Assembly (NCBI RefSeq): GCF_002870125.1
Contig: NZ_PNEO01000022.1
Location: 34,318-98,317, forward strand
Length of the DNA stretch: 64,000 nucleotides
Source of the DNA: Burkholderia sp. WAC0059
GTDB taxonomy: Bacteria > Pseudomonadota > Gammaproteobacteria > Burkholderiales > Burkholderiaceae
Reading direction: 5' to 3'
Of this stretch, positions 33,808 through 43,155 are shown one piece after another. The position numbers and the translations under genes were made by a program. Within the stretch, counting starts at the first letter, position 1; every line of letters starts with the position of its first letter. The notes beneath the pieces are model-generated. The model did not search any database and was not told the DNA's origin. It was given only the letters and a program-made list of their open reading frames with translations.

Positions 33808-34614
33808 ATGCAAGCAAGCGTGACAGCGATCGGTTCTTTTCCGGCAAGCAGCGGGCAACGGCGTCCGGCCGTTCAGGTGAGCGGTCTTCGCAAGGCCTTC
33901 GGCACGCAGCCGCTCTACGACGGATTCGATCTCGAGTTGCCGGCCAACTCTTTCACGTCGGTCTTCGGTCCCAACGGTTGCGGCAAGTCCACGCTAATTA
34001 ACATGATGGCCGGCCTCGTGCCTTACGACTCGGGGCAGATTCTGTTCGACGGACGGGACGTGCGCGAAGTCACGATCGGCTACGTGTTCCAGAATTATCG
34101 CGACGCGCTGTTCCCGTGGTGGCGGGCGCGGGAGAACATCGAATATCCGCTGAAGATTCGCGGCATGAACGCGCGTCAGCGGAGCGAACGGGTGGAGGAA
34201 CTCGTCGCGCAGTTCGACGTGCGGTTCGACCTGAATCGCCGCCCCTACGAATTCTCCGGCGGACAGCAGCAGTTGATCTCGATTCTGCGCGCGCTCGCGC
34301 CGCGCCCGGAAATCGTGTTCCTCGACGAACCGTTCTCGGCGCTCGACTATGAAATGACGCTGTTCATCCGCGAAAAACTGCAGGCGGTGTTCGTGCAAAG
34401 CCGGGTGACGATGATCCTGGTGTCGCACGATCTGGAGGACGCGGTGTATCTGGCCGACCGGGTGCTGATGCTGACGCGGCGGCCGACGCGGGTCGCGGCC
34501 ATCGTTCCGTTCGAACTGCCCTATCCGCGCACCGACGCGACGCTGCATCACCCCCAGTTCATCGCCGCGAAACGGCGGAGTCTCGAAGTCTTCCAGCGCG
34601 AGGTGAGCCGATGA
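33808..34614 (+). CDS. ABC importer 2, ATPase
   Basis: The 268-aa ATPase has Walker A GPNGCGKST, Q-loop GYVFQNYRDALFPWW, an unusual signature FSGGQQQL (LSGGQ is usual), Walker B IVFLDEPFSALD and H-loop LVSHDLEDA. It belongs to the NitD/TauB-like group. The ATG at 33808 is the first one at the domain start. It is first in an operon with the permease (4-bp overlap), the binding protein and the amidohydrolase, all downstream of a sigma-54 promoter. Confidence 0.9.
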   Translation: MQASVTAIGSFPASSGQRRPAVQVSGLRKAFGTQPLYDGFDLELPANSFTSVFGPNGCGKSTLINMMAGLVPYDSGQILFDGRDVREVTIGYVFQNYRDALFPWWRARENIEYPLKIRGMNARQRSERVEELVAQFDVRFDLNRRPYEFSGGQQQLISILRALAPRPEIVFLDEPFSALDYEMTLFIREKLQAVFVQSRVTMILVSHDLEDAVYLADRVLMLTRRPTRVAAIVPFELPYPRTDATLHHPQFIAAKRRSLEVFQREVSR

Positions 34615-35393
34615 GCACGACCCGCTTCGCGTGGCGCGCGCGTTTCGCGCGTCCGGGCCTGGGCCTCGTGGGCCCGATCGCGTTGATCGTCCTCTGGAGC
34701 CTCGCCCATGCGAGCCACTGGGTGAGCCCGCGTCTGTTGCCGGGACCGGCCGAGACGTTCGGCGCGCTCTGGTCCGACGTGATCCAGGGCACGCTGTGGC
34801 CCGATCTCTGGGCGACGGCGCTGCGCACCGGCGATGCGTTCGTCATCGCGGCCGCCGCGGGCATTCCGCTCGGGGTGGTGCTGGGATCAAGCCCGGTCGT
34901 CTATCGCTCGGCGGCCTTCCTGATCGACTTTTTCCGCTCGACGCCGGCTACCGCGATGTTTCCGCTGTTCCTGCTCGTGTTCGGCATCGGCGAGGGGTCC
35001 AAGATCGCGGTGGCGGCTTTTTCCGCGTGGCTCGTGATCGTGTTCAACACGGCTTACGGCGTGATGAACGCGCGCAAGACGCGCATTCTGGCGGCGCGCG
35101 TGATGGGCGCGTCGAACGCGCGGGTGCTGCGCGACGTGATGTTCTTCGAGTCGTTGCCGCAGACGTTCGTTGGCCTTCGGCTGGGCGTGTCGTACGCGCT
35201 CGTCGTGATCATCGTCGCCGAGATGTTCATCGGCTCGTCCGACGGCATGGGCCGGCGGATCATCGACGCCGAGCAGGTCTACGACCTCACGCAAATGTAC
35301 GCGACCATCATCGCCATGGGCTGCGCCGGCTACGCCGTCAATCTGGGGTTTCTCGCACTCGAACGATATTTTGTGAAGTGGGCCGGGAAATAG
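34611..35393 (+). CDS. ABC importer 2, permease
   Basis: The 260-aa integral membrane protein has about six helices and the BPD_transp_1 coupling motif around AARVMGASNARVLRDVMFFE. It ends with VVIIVAEMFIGSSDGMGRRI and the last helix MGCAGYAVNLGFLALERYFV. It overlaps the ATPase gene by 4 bp. It belongs to the TauC/SsuC-like family; substrate unknown. Confidence 0.88.
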   Translation: MSTTRFAWRARFARPGLGLVGPIALIVLWSLAHASHWVSPRLLPGPAETFGALWSDVIQGTLWPDLWATALRTGDAFVIAAAAGIPLGVVLGSSPVVYRSAAFLIDFFRSTPATAMFPLFLLVFGIGEGSKIAVAAFSAWLVIVFNTAYGVMNARKTRILAARVMGASNARVLRDVMFFESLPQTFVGLRLGVSYALVVIIVAEMFIGSSDGMGRRIIDAEQVYDLTQMYATIIAMGCAGYAVNLGFLALERYFVKWAGK

Positions 35394-35435
35394 GAAGTAG
35401 CCGTTCCTGAAAATCAACTTTGTGACGGGGTATCG

Positions 35436-36419
35436 ATGAAATTCTCAACCATGCTGGCTGCGGCGTTTGCAGCGGTTTCGCTGGCGGCCGCCATTCCGGC
35501 GCAGGCGGTCGAGAAGGTGACCATTGCCTGGTTGCCGATCATGCAGACCACTGCGTTTTATGTGGCGATGAAAGAAGGGCTGTTCGAGAAGGCCGGCATA
35601 GAGGTCAATGCGGTCCGCTTCGAGAACCCGAACCAGATCGTCGACGCGCTGGTATCCGGACAGGCCGACGTCGGCGCGCCCGGCACCGCGGCCGGCATCA
35701 CGGCACTGGCCGAGTCGCGCTTTCCCGGCACCTTCAAGGTGTTCGGGCTGGAGGGCGGCGGGGGACCGATGCACCGCATCGACGACGCGTTGATCGTCGC
35801 GAACCATTCGCCGATTCATTCGTTCAAGGATCTGAAGGGCAAGACCCTGGGCCATCTGCCCGGCATCCAGTGGCGCACGATCGCGCGCTACATGGTGCGT
35901 CAGGCGGGGCTCGATCCGGATAAGGACGTGCACCTGCAGGACATCGCCAGCGGCCTTCAGGTGCCTTCGGTGGTATCGGGCAGCGTCGACGCGACGTTGT
36001 CGCTCGAACCGGTCGGCTCGATCGCGGCCGCTTCGGGCGACGCGACGCGCGCCGTCACCAATCCGGCCGAAGCGGAGATTGCCGATCCGTTCTACTCCGG
36101 CGTGTCGGTCCTGACGACGCGCTTCATCGCGGCGCATCCGGACACCGCGCGCAAGATCGTGGCGGTGCTCGACCAGGCGACGCGGATGGCCAACCAGTCG
36201 TTCGACACGTACCGCCCGGTGATCGCCCACTACACCGCGCTTCGGCCCAACGAGGCGAGCGTCGTCGCGCAGCCTTATCTGCGCGCGTGGAACGAAATCG
36301 ACGCAACCGACATCGCCTCGTATCAGGCGCTCGTCGACGTGTTTCAGAAAGAAGGCGTTCTGCAAAAGCATCTCGACGTTTCCTCTCTTATCCTGACCAG
36401 CAAGGACTTTCCGAAATGA
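35436..36419 (+). CDS. ABC importer 2, periplasmic binding protein
   Basis: The 327-aa SsuA/TauA-like binding protein has a clear signal peptide (MKFSTMLAAAFAAVSLAAAI, cleavage near PAQA). The mature fold shows TIAWLPIMQTTAFYVAMKEG, NQIVDALVSGQADVGAPGTA and DLKGKTLGHLPGIQWRTIA. It delivers an unidentified ligand to importer 2. It overlaps the following amidohydrolase gene by 4 bp (ATGA), so uptake and hydrolysis are tightly coupled. Confidence 0.88.
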   Translation: MKFSTMLAAAFAAVSLAAAIPAQAVEKVTIAWLPIMQTTAFYVAMKEGLFEKAGIEVNAVRFENPNQIVDALVSGQADVGAPGTAAGITALAESRFPGTFKVFGLEGGGGPMHRIDDALIVANHSPIHSFKDLKGKTLGHLPGIQWRTIARYMVRQAGLDPDKDVHLQDIASGLQVPSVVSGSVDATLSLEPVGSIAAASGDATRAVTNPAEAEIADPFYSGVSVLTTRFIAAHPDTARKIVAVLDQATRMANQSFDTYRPVIAHYTALRPNEASVVAQPYLRAWNEIDATDIASYQALVDVFQKEGVLQKHLDVSSLILTSKDFPK

Positions 36420-38098
36420 GCCGTTCGATGACGGGTAGAACTTTTCGCGCGGCGGTCGTGCAGACGCTCGCCACGCTTGGCGACGTCGAGGCGAACGTCG
36501 CGCTCGTGCAGCATTACGTCGAGGAGGCCGTGCGCCAGGGGGCGGAACTGGTCGTGTTTCCGGAGTGCATGAATTCGGGTTATCTGTTCGATTCGGCCGA
36601 CCATTGCCTGCAATTGGCCGAGCCGCTCGACGGCGTTTATTGCGAGGCGCTCCGGGCGCTGTGTCGCGAGCACGGCATTTTTATCGCGTCGGGCTTCACC
36701 GAGCGCGGCGCCGACGGCCGCGCGTACAACACCGCGTTGCTGTTCGACCGGCAAGGCGAACTGATTTGCCACTACCAGAAGCAGTTTCTGGCGACCCACG
36801 ACCAGAACTGGTTCGAGGTGGGCACGAAAGGCAATCCGGTCGTGGAGACCGAGCTGGGACGCATCGGCCTGCTGATCTGCTTCGACGGCCGTATTCCCGA
36901 AATCGCTCGCTGTCTCGCCGCGCAGGGCGCCGAGGTAATCCTCGACATGGCGAATTTTTTCGCGATGGACCAGGCCGAAATGTGGGTGCCGGCGCGGGCC
37001 TACGAGAACGGCGTGTGGTTCGTGGCGGCGACCAAGGCCGGGGTCGAGCGCAGCATCTATTATCCGGGCGGCAGCATGATCGTGTCGCCCGACGGGGTCG
37101 TGCAGGCGAAGATTCCGTACGACACGCACGGCGTCGTGTCGGCCGATATCGAGCCGGGGTGGCGGGGCGCGCGCCACTGGTCGTTTGGCGGCGCGAAGCT
37201 TGCGGACCGGCGTCCGGAAACCTACGGGGTCCTGTCGTCCGGTCTCGAGCATGCGCCGCTTCGCGCGATGCTCGCCGAGGCCATCGTGCCCGAGGCGCAC
37301 ACGACGAAGGTCGCGGCGGTACAGGCGCATGCGTCGCATGCCCAGTCGGTCGACGACGCGCTCGGCATGGTCGAACACGCGTTCCGGCTGGGCGTGAAGG
37401 TGGCGGCGCTGCCGCTGTATTTCGGCGCCGCGGACTGGCGTCTGTCCGCTGCCGCGGCACGCGAGCAGGCCGCCCTCGCGCCGGCGCTGATCGGGCGACT
37501 GACGGATATTTGTGCGTGCTACGATGCCCTGGCGGTGCTGCCGGGCGTCGGGCAACAGGGCGCGGAGCGGTATCCGGAGGCGGTGCTGGTGAGCGCGCAG
37601 GGCGTGATCGGCCGGCAGCGCGAGGTGCATGCCGGGCCGCGCACGCAGGCATGGGCGCAGCCGCCGTCCGAGGGCTTCGCGGTGTTTCCGACACCGTATG
37701 GGCGCATCGGCATTCTGATGGATTACGACGGCATGTTTCCCGAATCGGCCCGGGTGCTGGCGCTGATGGGCGCGGAGATCGTCGTATGGTGCTGCGCATG
37801 GGAGCATCCGAACCAGCGGCGCCTGCTGAGCGTGCCGAAGGCCGAGGACAACCGCGTCTACGTCGTGTGCGCGAATCGCGCGGACGCGCCGTATCCGGGC
37901 GGCTCCTTCGTCATCCCGCCGAGCGGCTTCCCGACGTGGGACGTCGATCAGGCGGCGGCGCCCGTGTCCCGCTGGGGCGCGGTCATGCCGGCCTATGCCA
38001 ATCTCGCGCTTGCGCGGCAGAAGCGGATGATTCCGGGGGTGGACATGGTGCGCAACCGGCTTGTCGAAACCTACACGGTCCTGACGGCGGTGCCGTAG
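36416..38098 (+). CDS. Double-domain nitrilase-superfamily amidohydrolase
   Basis: The 560-aa protein is about twice the usual CN-hydrolase length (260-300 aa) and contains two domains. The first (about 8-290) has the complete triad: E50 in VVFPE, K122 in CHYQKQFL and C155 in LLICFDGRIPE. The second (about 303-555) keeps the fold (LMGAEIVVWCCAWEHPNQRR, YVVCANRADA), but the equivalents are lost: LPLYFG replaces the Glu motif, the Lys region reads GRQREVHAG, and Asp replaces Cys in ILMDYDGMFPE. The C-terminal half is therefore probably catalytically dead and may serve assembly or regulation. It is likely an amidase or carbamoylase acting on the ligand of importer 2. Confidence 0.85.
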   Translation: MSRSMTGRTFRAAVVQTLATLGDVEANVALVQHYVEEAVRQGAELVVFPECMNSGYLFDSADHCLQLAEPLDGVYCEALRALCREHGIFIASGFTERGADGRAYNTALLFDRQGELICHYQKQFLATHDQNWFEVGTKGNPVVETELGRIGLLICFDGRIPEIARCLAAQGAEVILDMANFFAMDQAEMWVPARAYENGVWFVAATKAGVERSIYYPGGSMIVSPDGVVQAKIPYDTHGVVSADIEPGWRGARHWSFGGAKLADRRPETYGVLSSGLEHAPLRAMLAEAIVPEAHTTKVAAVQAHASHAQSVDDALGMVEHAFRLGVKVAALPLYFGAADWRLSAAAAREQAALAPALIGRLTDICACYDALAVLPGVGQQGAERYPEAVLVSAQGVIGRQREVHAGPRTQAWAQPPSEGFAVFPTPYGRIGILMDYDGMFPESARVLALMGAEIVVWCCAWEHPNQRRLLSVPKAEDNRVYVVCANRADAPYPGGSFVIPPSGFPTWDVDQAAAPVSRWGAVMPAYANLALARQKRMIPGVDMVRNRLVETYTVLTAVP

Positions 38099-38163
38099 CA
38101 GCCGACTTCTCGCGAACGGCTGCATGGCTGCCGCCGGGCGGCCGTGCTACCGGAGGGGCGTGA

Positions 38164-39096
38164 ATGGTCATGGGCGACATCGATCTGCGGCTGCTGCGGG
38201 TATTTCGCGCAGTGGTCGAGGCGGGCGGGTTCTCGAACGCCCAGGCGGTGCTCAACGTGAGCCAGTCGACGATCAGTACGCAGATGGCGCAACTGGAGAC
38301 GCGGCTCGGCGTCACGTTGTGCCATCGCGGCCGCAGCGGCTTCAGTCTGACCGACGAGGGCGAGGCCTGCTATCGGCACGTCATCGAGCTGTTCAGATCG
38401 ATCAATACGTTTCAGATGCACGCCGGCGAGTTGCGCGGCGAGATGGGCGGCATACTTCGGGTCGCGTTTCTCGACAACGTCGTCACCGATCCCGATTCGC
38501 CGCTGCGCGATCTGCTCTCGGGCTTCGCGAGGCAACCCGGCAACCGGGTGCGCCTCGCGCTCGAAGTGCTGTCGCCGCAGGAGATGGAGCGCCGGCTGCT
38601 CGATCACAGTCTCGACGTCGCCATCGGCATTTTCTACGGCCGCATGCCGTCGCTCGTGTATCGGCCGCTCTACCGGGAAACCGACAGCCTCGTCTGCACG
38701 CGCGATCATCCGCTCGCGGCGATACACGAGCCGGACGCGCTGCTGTCGGCCATTGCGGCGGCGCGCAAGGTGGTGCGCGTGTTTCTCGGCGCGCTGGAGT
38801 TTCCGGAGTCCGACGCGCACGGCGGCAACGCCGACGCCGTGGTGACGAACGTGGAGGCCGCGTTGCACCTGATCCTCACGGGCACCTATATCGGGTTTCT
38901 GCCCAGGCACTATTCGCGGGCCTGGGTGGAGAGCGGCGCCGTGGTCGAGCTCTTGCCCGAACATTTCGTGCGTCATTCCGATTTCTCGCTGGTGACGCAC
39001 GCGAACGGCATGCACCAGCGGGCCATTCGCGGCTTCGTCGATTGTCTGGGCGAACTCGGCTGCGGCCGGACGTCCGACGCGATCCGGCAGCACTGA
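38164..39096 (+). CDS. LysR-family transcriptional regulator
   Basis: The 310-aa regulator has an N-terminal winged HTH (DLRLLRVFRAVVEAGGFSNA, AVLNVSQSTISTQMAQLETR, LGVTLCHRGRSGFSLTDEGE) and a LysR substrate-binding domain. Start is ATG 38164, with GGAGGG upstream; a second Met two codons later is also possible. It lies between the importer 2/amidohydrolase operon and the importer 3/nitrile hydratase operon, with 164 bp to the latter, so it probably controls the nitrile hydratase operon and responds to its substrate or product. Confidence 0.9.
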   Translation: MVMGDIDLRLLRVFRAVVEAGGFSNAQAVLNVSQSTISTQMAQLETRLGVTLCHRGRSGFSLTDEGEACYRHVIELFRSINTFQMHAGELRGEMGGILRVAFLDNVVTDPDSPLRDLLSGFARQPGNRVRLALEVLSPQEMERRLLDHSLDVAIGIFYGRMPSLVYRPLYRETDSLVCTRDHPLAAIHEPDALLSAIAAARKVVRVFLGALEFPESDAHGGNADAVVTNVEAALHLILTGTYIGFLPRHYSRAWVESGAVVELLPEHFVRHSDFSLVTHANGMHQRAIRGFVDCLGELGCGRTSDAIRQH

Positions 39097-39260
39097 GCGC
39101 TCATGGACGACACCCGGGCGCGCGCGGTTTCCGGCCATATCGACCACGCCGATACGAACATTGAAACCGCGCTATTTATCGCCGATTTTCCGCTGGCTAC
39201 GCTTTGCTCCGTCATTGAGCCCATCGCCCGCGACACGGGTACAAGCCGGAGAACCGCCTG

Positions 39261-40250
39261 ATGCGACATTTCATTGCCACGTTCCTGTCTGTCATGCTGC
39301 TGTGCGCCGGAATCGGCGACGCGTCGGCCCAGCAGACCCTGACCCGGGTTAAGGTCGGTCACCTGGTCGCGCTCGATATGGCGCCGCTTTTCGTTGCAAA
39401 GGAAAGCGGCTGCTTCGCGCAAAACGGCCTCGCGGTCGACACCGTGTTCTTCGCCAACCCGGGCGACAACAACGCGGCGCTCGCGGGCGGGCAGATCGAC
39501 TTCAGCCTCAACCCGTTCACGCTGCCGTTTTTTGCGGCGAACAGCGGCGTGCCGATTCGCGTGATCGCTGCCGCGGGCGGCTGGGGCGTGATGGAGGTGA
39601 TCGCAAGCCACCGGCTGGGCTTCCACTCGTTCGCCGACCTGAAGGCGTATATCAAGGCGGGCAAGCCGAAGCTGAAGATCGCGACGCTGCAGGGCGACAC
39701 GCTCGAGTTGATTCTGACGCGCGAATTCGCGCGCTACGGGATCAACAGCAACGACGTCCAGTTCGTCTATTTCAACGATCTGCTCGCCATGGTCGAAGCG
39801 TTCCGCACCAACCAGGTCGATATGCTCAGCCACATCAAGCCCTATACGACGGACATGGTCGCCACGAAGGGCGCCACGGTCCTGGCGAACAACGCGCAGG
39901 CGTGGTCGCTGCATACGCCCAATGCGGTCGTGAGCGTGCTCGACAGCACGCTGAAGAATCGCCCGCAGGTGGTGCGCGCCTTTCTGAACGGGATGGTCTG
40001 CGGCGCGAATCTGATCAACCGTTCGCCGGAAAAGGCGGTCGCGTTGCTGCAGAAGGGCAATTATTTCAGGGTGCCGCCGGCGGTGCTGCTCGCTTCGTTC
40101 AAGTCGGCGCCGGCACCCATCTCGTTCGTCCCCGACGTCGATTCGATCCAGAGCGTCGTGACCGATCTGACGAAGATGGGCTACATCAAGGGCAACGTCA
40201 GCGCGAACGACATCTTCCGGCTTGACATGATCAAGTCGATCGAGCACTGA
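39261..40250 (+). CDS. ABC importer 3, periplasmic binding protein
   Basis: The 329-aa protein has signal peptide MRHFIATFLSVMLLCAGIGD, cleavage near ASAQ. The mature part is NitT/TauT-like: KVGHLVALDMAPLFVAKESG, CFAQNGLAVDTVFFANPGDN, NAALAGGQIDFSLNPFTLPF and LGFHSFADLKAYIKAGKPKL. It is first in an apparent seven-gene operon that continues through the permease, ATPase and nitrile hydratase genes to the cysteine hydrolase. The ligand is presumably the compound that nitrile hydratase acts on. Confidence 0.87.
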   Translation: MRHFIATFLSVMLLCAGIGDASAQQTLTRVKVGHLVALDMAPLFVAKESGCFAQNGLAVDTVFFANPGDNNAALAGGQIDFSLNPFTLPFFAANSGVPIRVIAAAGGWGVMEVIASHRLGFHSFADLKAYIKAGKPKLKIATLQGDTLELILTREFARYGINSNDVQFVYFNDLLAMVEAFRTNQVDMLSHIKPYTTDMVATKGATVLANNAQAWSLHTPNAVVSVLDSTLKNRPQVVRAFLNGMVCGANLINRSPEKAVALLQKGNYFRVPPAVLLASFKSAPAPISFVPDVDSIQSVVTDLTKMGYIKGNVSANDIFRLDMIKSIEH

Positions 40251-40252
40251 CC

Positions 40253-41056
40253 ATGGGGCGTGATGCGCAACGGGCGCGCCGGCAGGCCGTGTTGCCGGCG
40301 GCAGTGGGGCTGGTCTCGGTCGGCTGCCTGCTCGGATTGTGGGAGTGGGCCGGACATTCCAGCGATTCGGTGATCGCGTCGATTCTGCCGCCGCCGAGCC
40401 AGTTCCTGAGTTCCGTTGCGCAAAGCGACTTCAAGATAGGACTGGGTTCGCAAGCCGAGTCGGTTTACGTCTCCGTACTGTCGACGTTCGCCCGGGTCTT
40501 CGCCGGCATGGCGCTGGCCTTCGTCGCGGCGATCCTGACCGGGGCGCTGCTCAGTCTGTCGCGTTTCGCCACGTGGAGCCTTGGGCCGATTCTGCATCTG
40601 CTGGCGCCGATCGCGCCGATCGCCTGGATTCCGACCGCGATCGTCGTATTCGGCATCGGCAATACGACCGCGGTGTTCATCGTTTTCATGGGGGTTTATT
40701 TCATCCTCACGATCGCGACGCTCGCCGAGATCGCCCGGGTGCCGCCGGAATTTCTCACGGTGGCCGGCAATCTCGGCGCGAACGCGCCGCAGCGCTGGCT
40801 GTGGGTCGTGCTGCCCGCGATCCTGCCGGGCGTGTTTACGCTGTTGCGCACGAACTTCATCGCCGCCTGGATGGCGGTGCTGGTCGCGGAAATGGTCGGA
40901 TTACGCGACGGGCTGGGCGCGATCATCATGATGGGACGTAACCTCTTCAATAACGATCTCATCATGTTCGGCATGGTCGTGATCGGCGTGTCCGGTTTCG
41001 TCGTGGACAAGTTGCTGGGCTTCATTGCCCGCTACCTCTTGTGGTGGAGAGTCTGA
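40253..41056 (+). CDS. ABC importer 3, permease
   Basis: The 267-aa inner-membrane protein has about six helices: the first is AVGLVSVGCLLGLWEWAG; the coupling region is around FLTVAGNLGANAPQRWLWVV; the last helix ends LGFIARYLLWWRV. It starts two bases after the binding-protein stop. TauC/SsuC-like, partner of the adjacent ATPase and binding protein. Confidence 0.88.
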   Translation: MGRDAQRARRQAVLPAAVGLVSVGCLLGLWEWAGHSSDSVIASILPPPSQFLSSVAQSDFKIGLGSQAESVYVSVLSTFARVFAGMALAFVAAILTGALLSLSRFATWSLGPILHLLAPIAPIAWIPTAIVVFGIGNTTAVFIVFMGVYFILTIATLAEIARVPPEFLTVAGNLGANAPQRWLWVVLPAILPGVFTLLRTNFIAAWMAVLVAEMVGLRDGLGAIIMMGRNLFNNDLIMFGMVVIGVSGFVVDKLLGFIARYLLWWRV

Positions 41057-41815
41057 ATGCCGATGTCCGGGCATCGGGAGCCTGCCTTCCAGGTCGAGCG
41101 GCTGACGGTGGCTGTCGGCACGGAGCGGCCCTATCCGATCGACGATCTGAGCCTCGACGTGCGGGCCGGCGAAATTACCTGCGTACTCGGGCGCTCGGGT
41201 TGCGGCAAGACCACGCTGCTGAAGGCGCTGGGCGGCTTCGCGCAGGTCGAGGCGAGCGGCGGCGTGCTGTTCGGCGGCCGCTATCTGGCGGCGCCGACGC
41301 CGGAGATCGTCATGATCTTTCAGGAAAACAACCTGTTTCCGTGGCTCACGGTGCGCCAGAACGTCGGTTTCGGACTCCGGTTCAGGCGGGCGTCCTCGGC
41401 CGGTGGCGCCGACGCGGTCGACCGCATGCTGGAGATGGTCGGGTTGTCCGACGCGGCGCGTGCGTACCCGCACGAATTGTCGGGCGGCATGCGTCAGCGC
41501 ACGGCGATTGCGCGGGCGCTGATCGTCGAGCCGCAGGTGTTGCTGCTCGACGAGCCGTTCAGCGCGCTCGACATCGGTCTGCGGCGGCGTATGCAGATGC
41601 TGATGCGGGACCTGTGGACGCGCACCGGCAAGACCATGGTGATGGTGACGCACAGCATCGAGGAGGCGATTCTGGTCGGCCACCGCGTGATCGTGCTGGG
41701 CGAGCGTCCGGCGCGCGTGCTGCTCGACGCCGACACGCGTGCCCCGGAGATGAAGGACCGCTACGCGCCGGCGTTTCTCGACCTTCAGCGGCAACTCGAA
41801 ACCTTGATCGACTGA
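41057..41815 (+). CDS. ABC importer 3, ATPase
   Basis: The 252-aa ATPase has Walker A GRSGCGKTT, Q-loop MIFQENNLFPWLT, signature LSGGMRQR, Walker B VLLLDEPFSALD and H-loop MVTHSIEEA. Its ATG immediately follows the permease stop (TGAATG). It completes the third importer, and the nitrile hydratase beta gene starts eight bases after it, so import and hydration appear to be one transcriptional unit. Confidence 0.92.
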   Translation: MPMSGHREPAFQVERLTVAVGTERPYPIDDLSLDVRAGEITCVLGRSGCGKTTLLKALGGFAQVEASGGVLFGGRYLAAPTPEIVMIFQENNLFPWLTVRQNVGFGLRFRRASSAGGADAVDRMLEMVGLSDAARAYPHELSGGMRQRTAIARALIVEPQVLLLDEPFSALDIGLRRRMQMLMRDLWTRTGKTMVMVTHSIEEAILVGHRVIVLGERPARVLLDADTRAPEMKDRYAPAFLDLQRQLETLID

Positions 41816-41823
41816 GCGAAACG

Positions 41824-42519
41824 ATGAACGGCATTCACGACATGGGCGGCCTGCACGGGTTCGGCAAGGTCGAGAAGGAAGAGGACGAGCCGGTTTTCCA
41901 TGCGCGCTGGGAAAGCCGGGTGTTCTGCATGACGCAGATACTCGACACCACCGGCATATGGAATCTCGACGAGCATCGCCACGAGATCGAGCTGATGGAC
42001 GCGGTGGCCTATCTGGGCGTGGGTTACTACGGACGGTGGCTGTTCGCGATGGAGCGGCTGCTCGATCGCAAGAACATCCTGCGCCGCGACGAAGTCGAGC
42101 GGCGTATCGCCGACTATCTGGACGATGCGCGCGAGCGGACGCCCGTCGACGCGCAGGCGCGCAACTGGCCGTTGCCGGCGGCGATGAAAATCCGTTGGGG
42201 CGCCTGGCGCAAGGACGTCACGGTCACGCCGCGCTACCGGGTCGGCGAGCGTGTGCGGGTGCGCAACATCCATCCCGAAGGCCATACGCGCGTGACCGCC
42301 TATACGCGCGGCAAGTGCGGCACGATCGCGATCGTCAATGCGCAGGCATGGGTGTTTCCCGATACGCGTGCCCACCATCGCGGCGAAAACCTGCAGCCGG
42401 TCTACAACGTGCGTTTCGACGCCCGCGAACTGTGGGGACCGCAGGCCGAATCCGGCGTTTTCACGCACATCGACTTGAGCGAAGATCATCTGGAACCCAT
42501 CGACGGAGAGACGGCATGA
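41824..42519 (+). CDS. Nitrile hydratase beta subunit
   Basis: The 231-aa product starts MNGIHDMGGLHGFGKVEKEE, a diagnostic nitrile hydratase beta N-terminus. It has YYGRWLFAMERLLDRKNILR and the C-terminal SH3-like barrel with YRVGERVRVRNIHPEGHTRV, YTRGKCGTIAIVNAQAWVFP, ENLQPVYNVRFDARELWG and DLSEDHLEPI. Beta pairs with alpha to build the metal active site that hydrates a nitrile to an amide. The order beta-alpha-activator is that of cobalt-type enzymes. It overlaps the alpha gene by 4 bp. Confidence 0.95.
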   Translation: MNGIHDMGGLHGFGKVEKEEDEPVFHARWESRVFCMTQILDTTGIWNLDEHRHEIELMDAVAYLGVGYYGRWLFAMERLLDRKNILRRDEVERRIADYLDDARERTPVDAQARNWPLPAAMKIRWGAWRKDVTVTPRYRVGERVRVRNIHPEGHTRVTAYTRGKCGTIAIVNAQAWVFPDTRAHHRGENLQPVYNVRFDARELWGPQAESGVFTHIDLSEDHLEPIDGETA

Positions 42520-43109
42520 CCCATCGCCCCCCGAAAGACAAGCCGTGGCAGGCGGTTCGCACCGAAGCCATCGAAAGCCTGCTCAACGAGATCGGCGTGC
42601 TCGATTCCGCGCGCGTCGACGAGATCGTCCACCACTACGAGGAAACGGTCGGGCCGAAGAACGGCGCCCGCGTGGTCGCGAAGGCCTGGACCGATCCGGC
42701 GTTCAAGGCGCGGCTGCTCGACGACGGCCTTGCCGCCTGCGCCGAACTCGGCATCGGCGGACCCGAAACCGAGCGGCTTCATGTCGTCGAGAACACGGCA
42801 TCCGTTCACAACGTGGTCGTCTGCACGCTCTGCTCATGCTATCCGTGGCCGATTCTCGGCCTGCCGCCCGCCTGGTACAAGTCGAGCGCGTATCGCTCGG
42901 GCCTCGTGCGCGCGCCGCGCCGCATGCTGGCCGAGATGGGCCTCGTGCTCGATGCGCAAGTCGAGATCCGCGTGTGGGATTCGGTATCGGAGATTCGCTA
43001 TCTCGTGTTGCCGGAGCGCCCGAGCGGCACGGAATCGCTCGACGAGACGGCGCTCGCCGCGCTCGTTACCCGGGACGCGATGATCGGCGTCGCGCGGGTG
43101 AGCGCCTAG
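42516..43109 (+). CDS. Nitrile hydratase alpha subunit, cobalt type
   Basis: The 197-aa product carries the metal-binding claw C103-T-L-C106-S-C108 in VVVCTLCSCYPWP; Thr at the second position marks the non-corrin cobalt class (Ser in the iron class). The two flanking Cys side chains are normally oxidised after translation. ILGLPPAWYKSSAYRSGLVR and MLAEMGLVL follow. It catalyses R-CN + H2O to R-CONH2. Thiocyanate hydrolase gamma is a relative, but the separate beta gene and the activator support a nitrile hydratase. The physiological nitrile is unknown; cyanoguanidine is proposed from context. Confidence 0.94.
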   Translation: MTHRPPKDKPWQAVRTEAIESLLNEIGVLDSARVDEIVHHYEETVGPKNGARVVAKAWTDPAFKARLLDDGLAACAELGIGGPETERLHVVENTASVHNVVVCTLCSCYPWPILGLPPAWYKSSAYRSGLVRAPRRMLAEMGLVLDAQVEIRVWDSVSEIRYLVLPERPSGTESLDETALAALVTRDAMIGVARVSA

Positions 43110-43155
43110 CACGGGGGCCAGGAAGGCCCGCGGTCAGATCATCAGGGAGAATGCC

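Noticed and set aside
39194..39208. TGGCTACGCTTTGCT upstream of importer 3, resembling a sigma-54 promoter
   Set aside because: Only 9 nt separate GG from GC; functional sigma-54 promoters need 10. The LysR regulator next to it suggests sigma-70 control.
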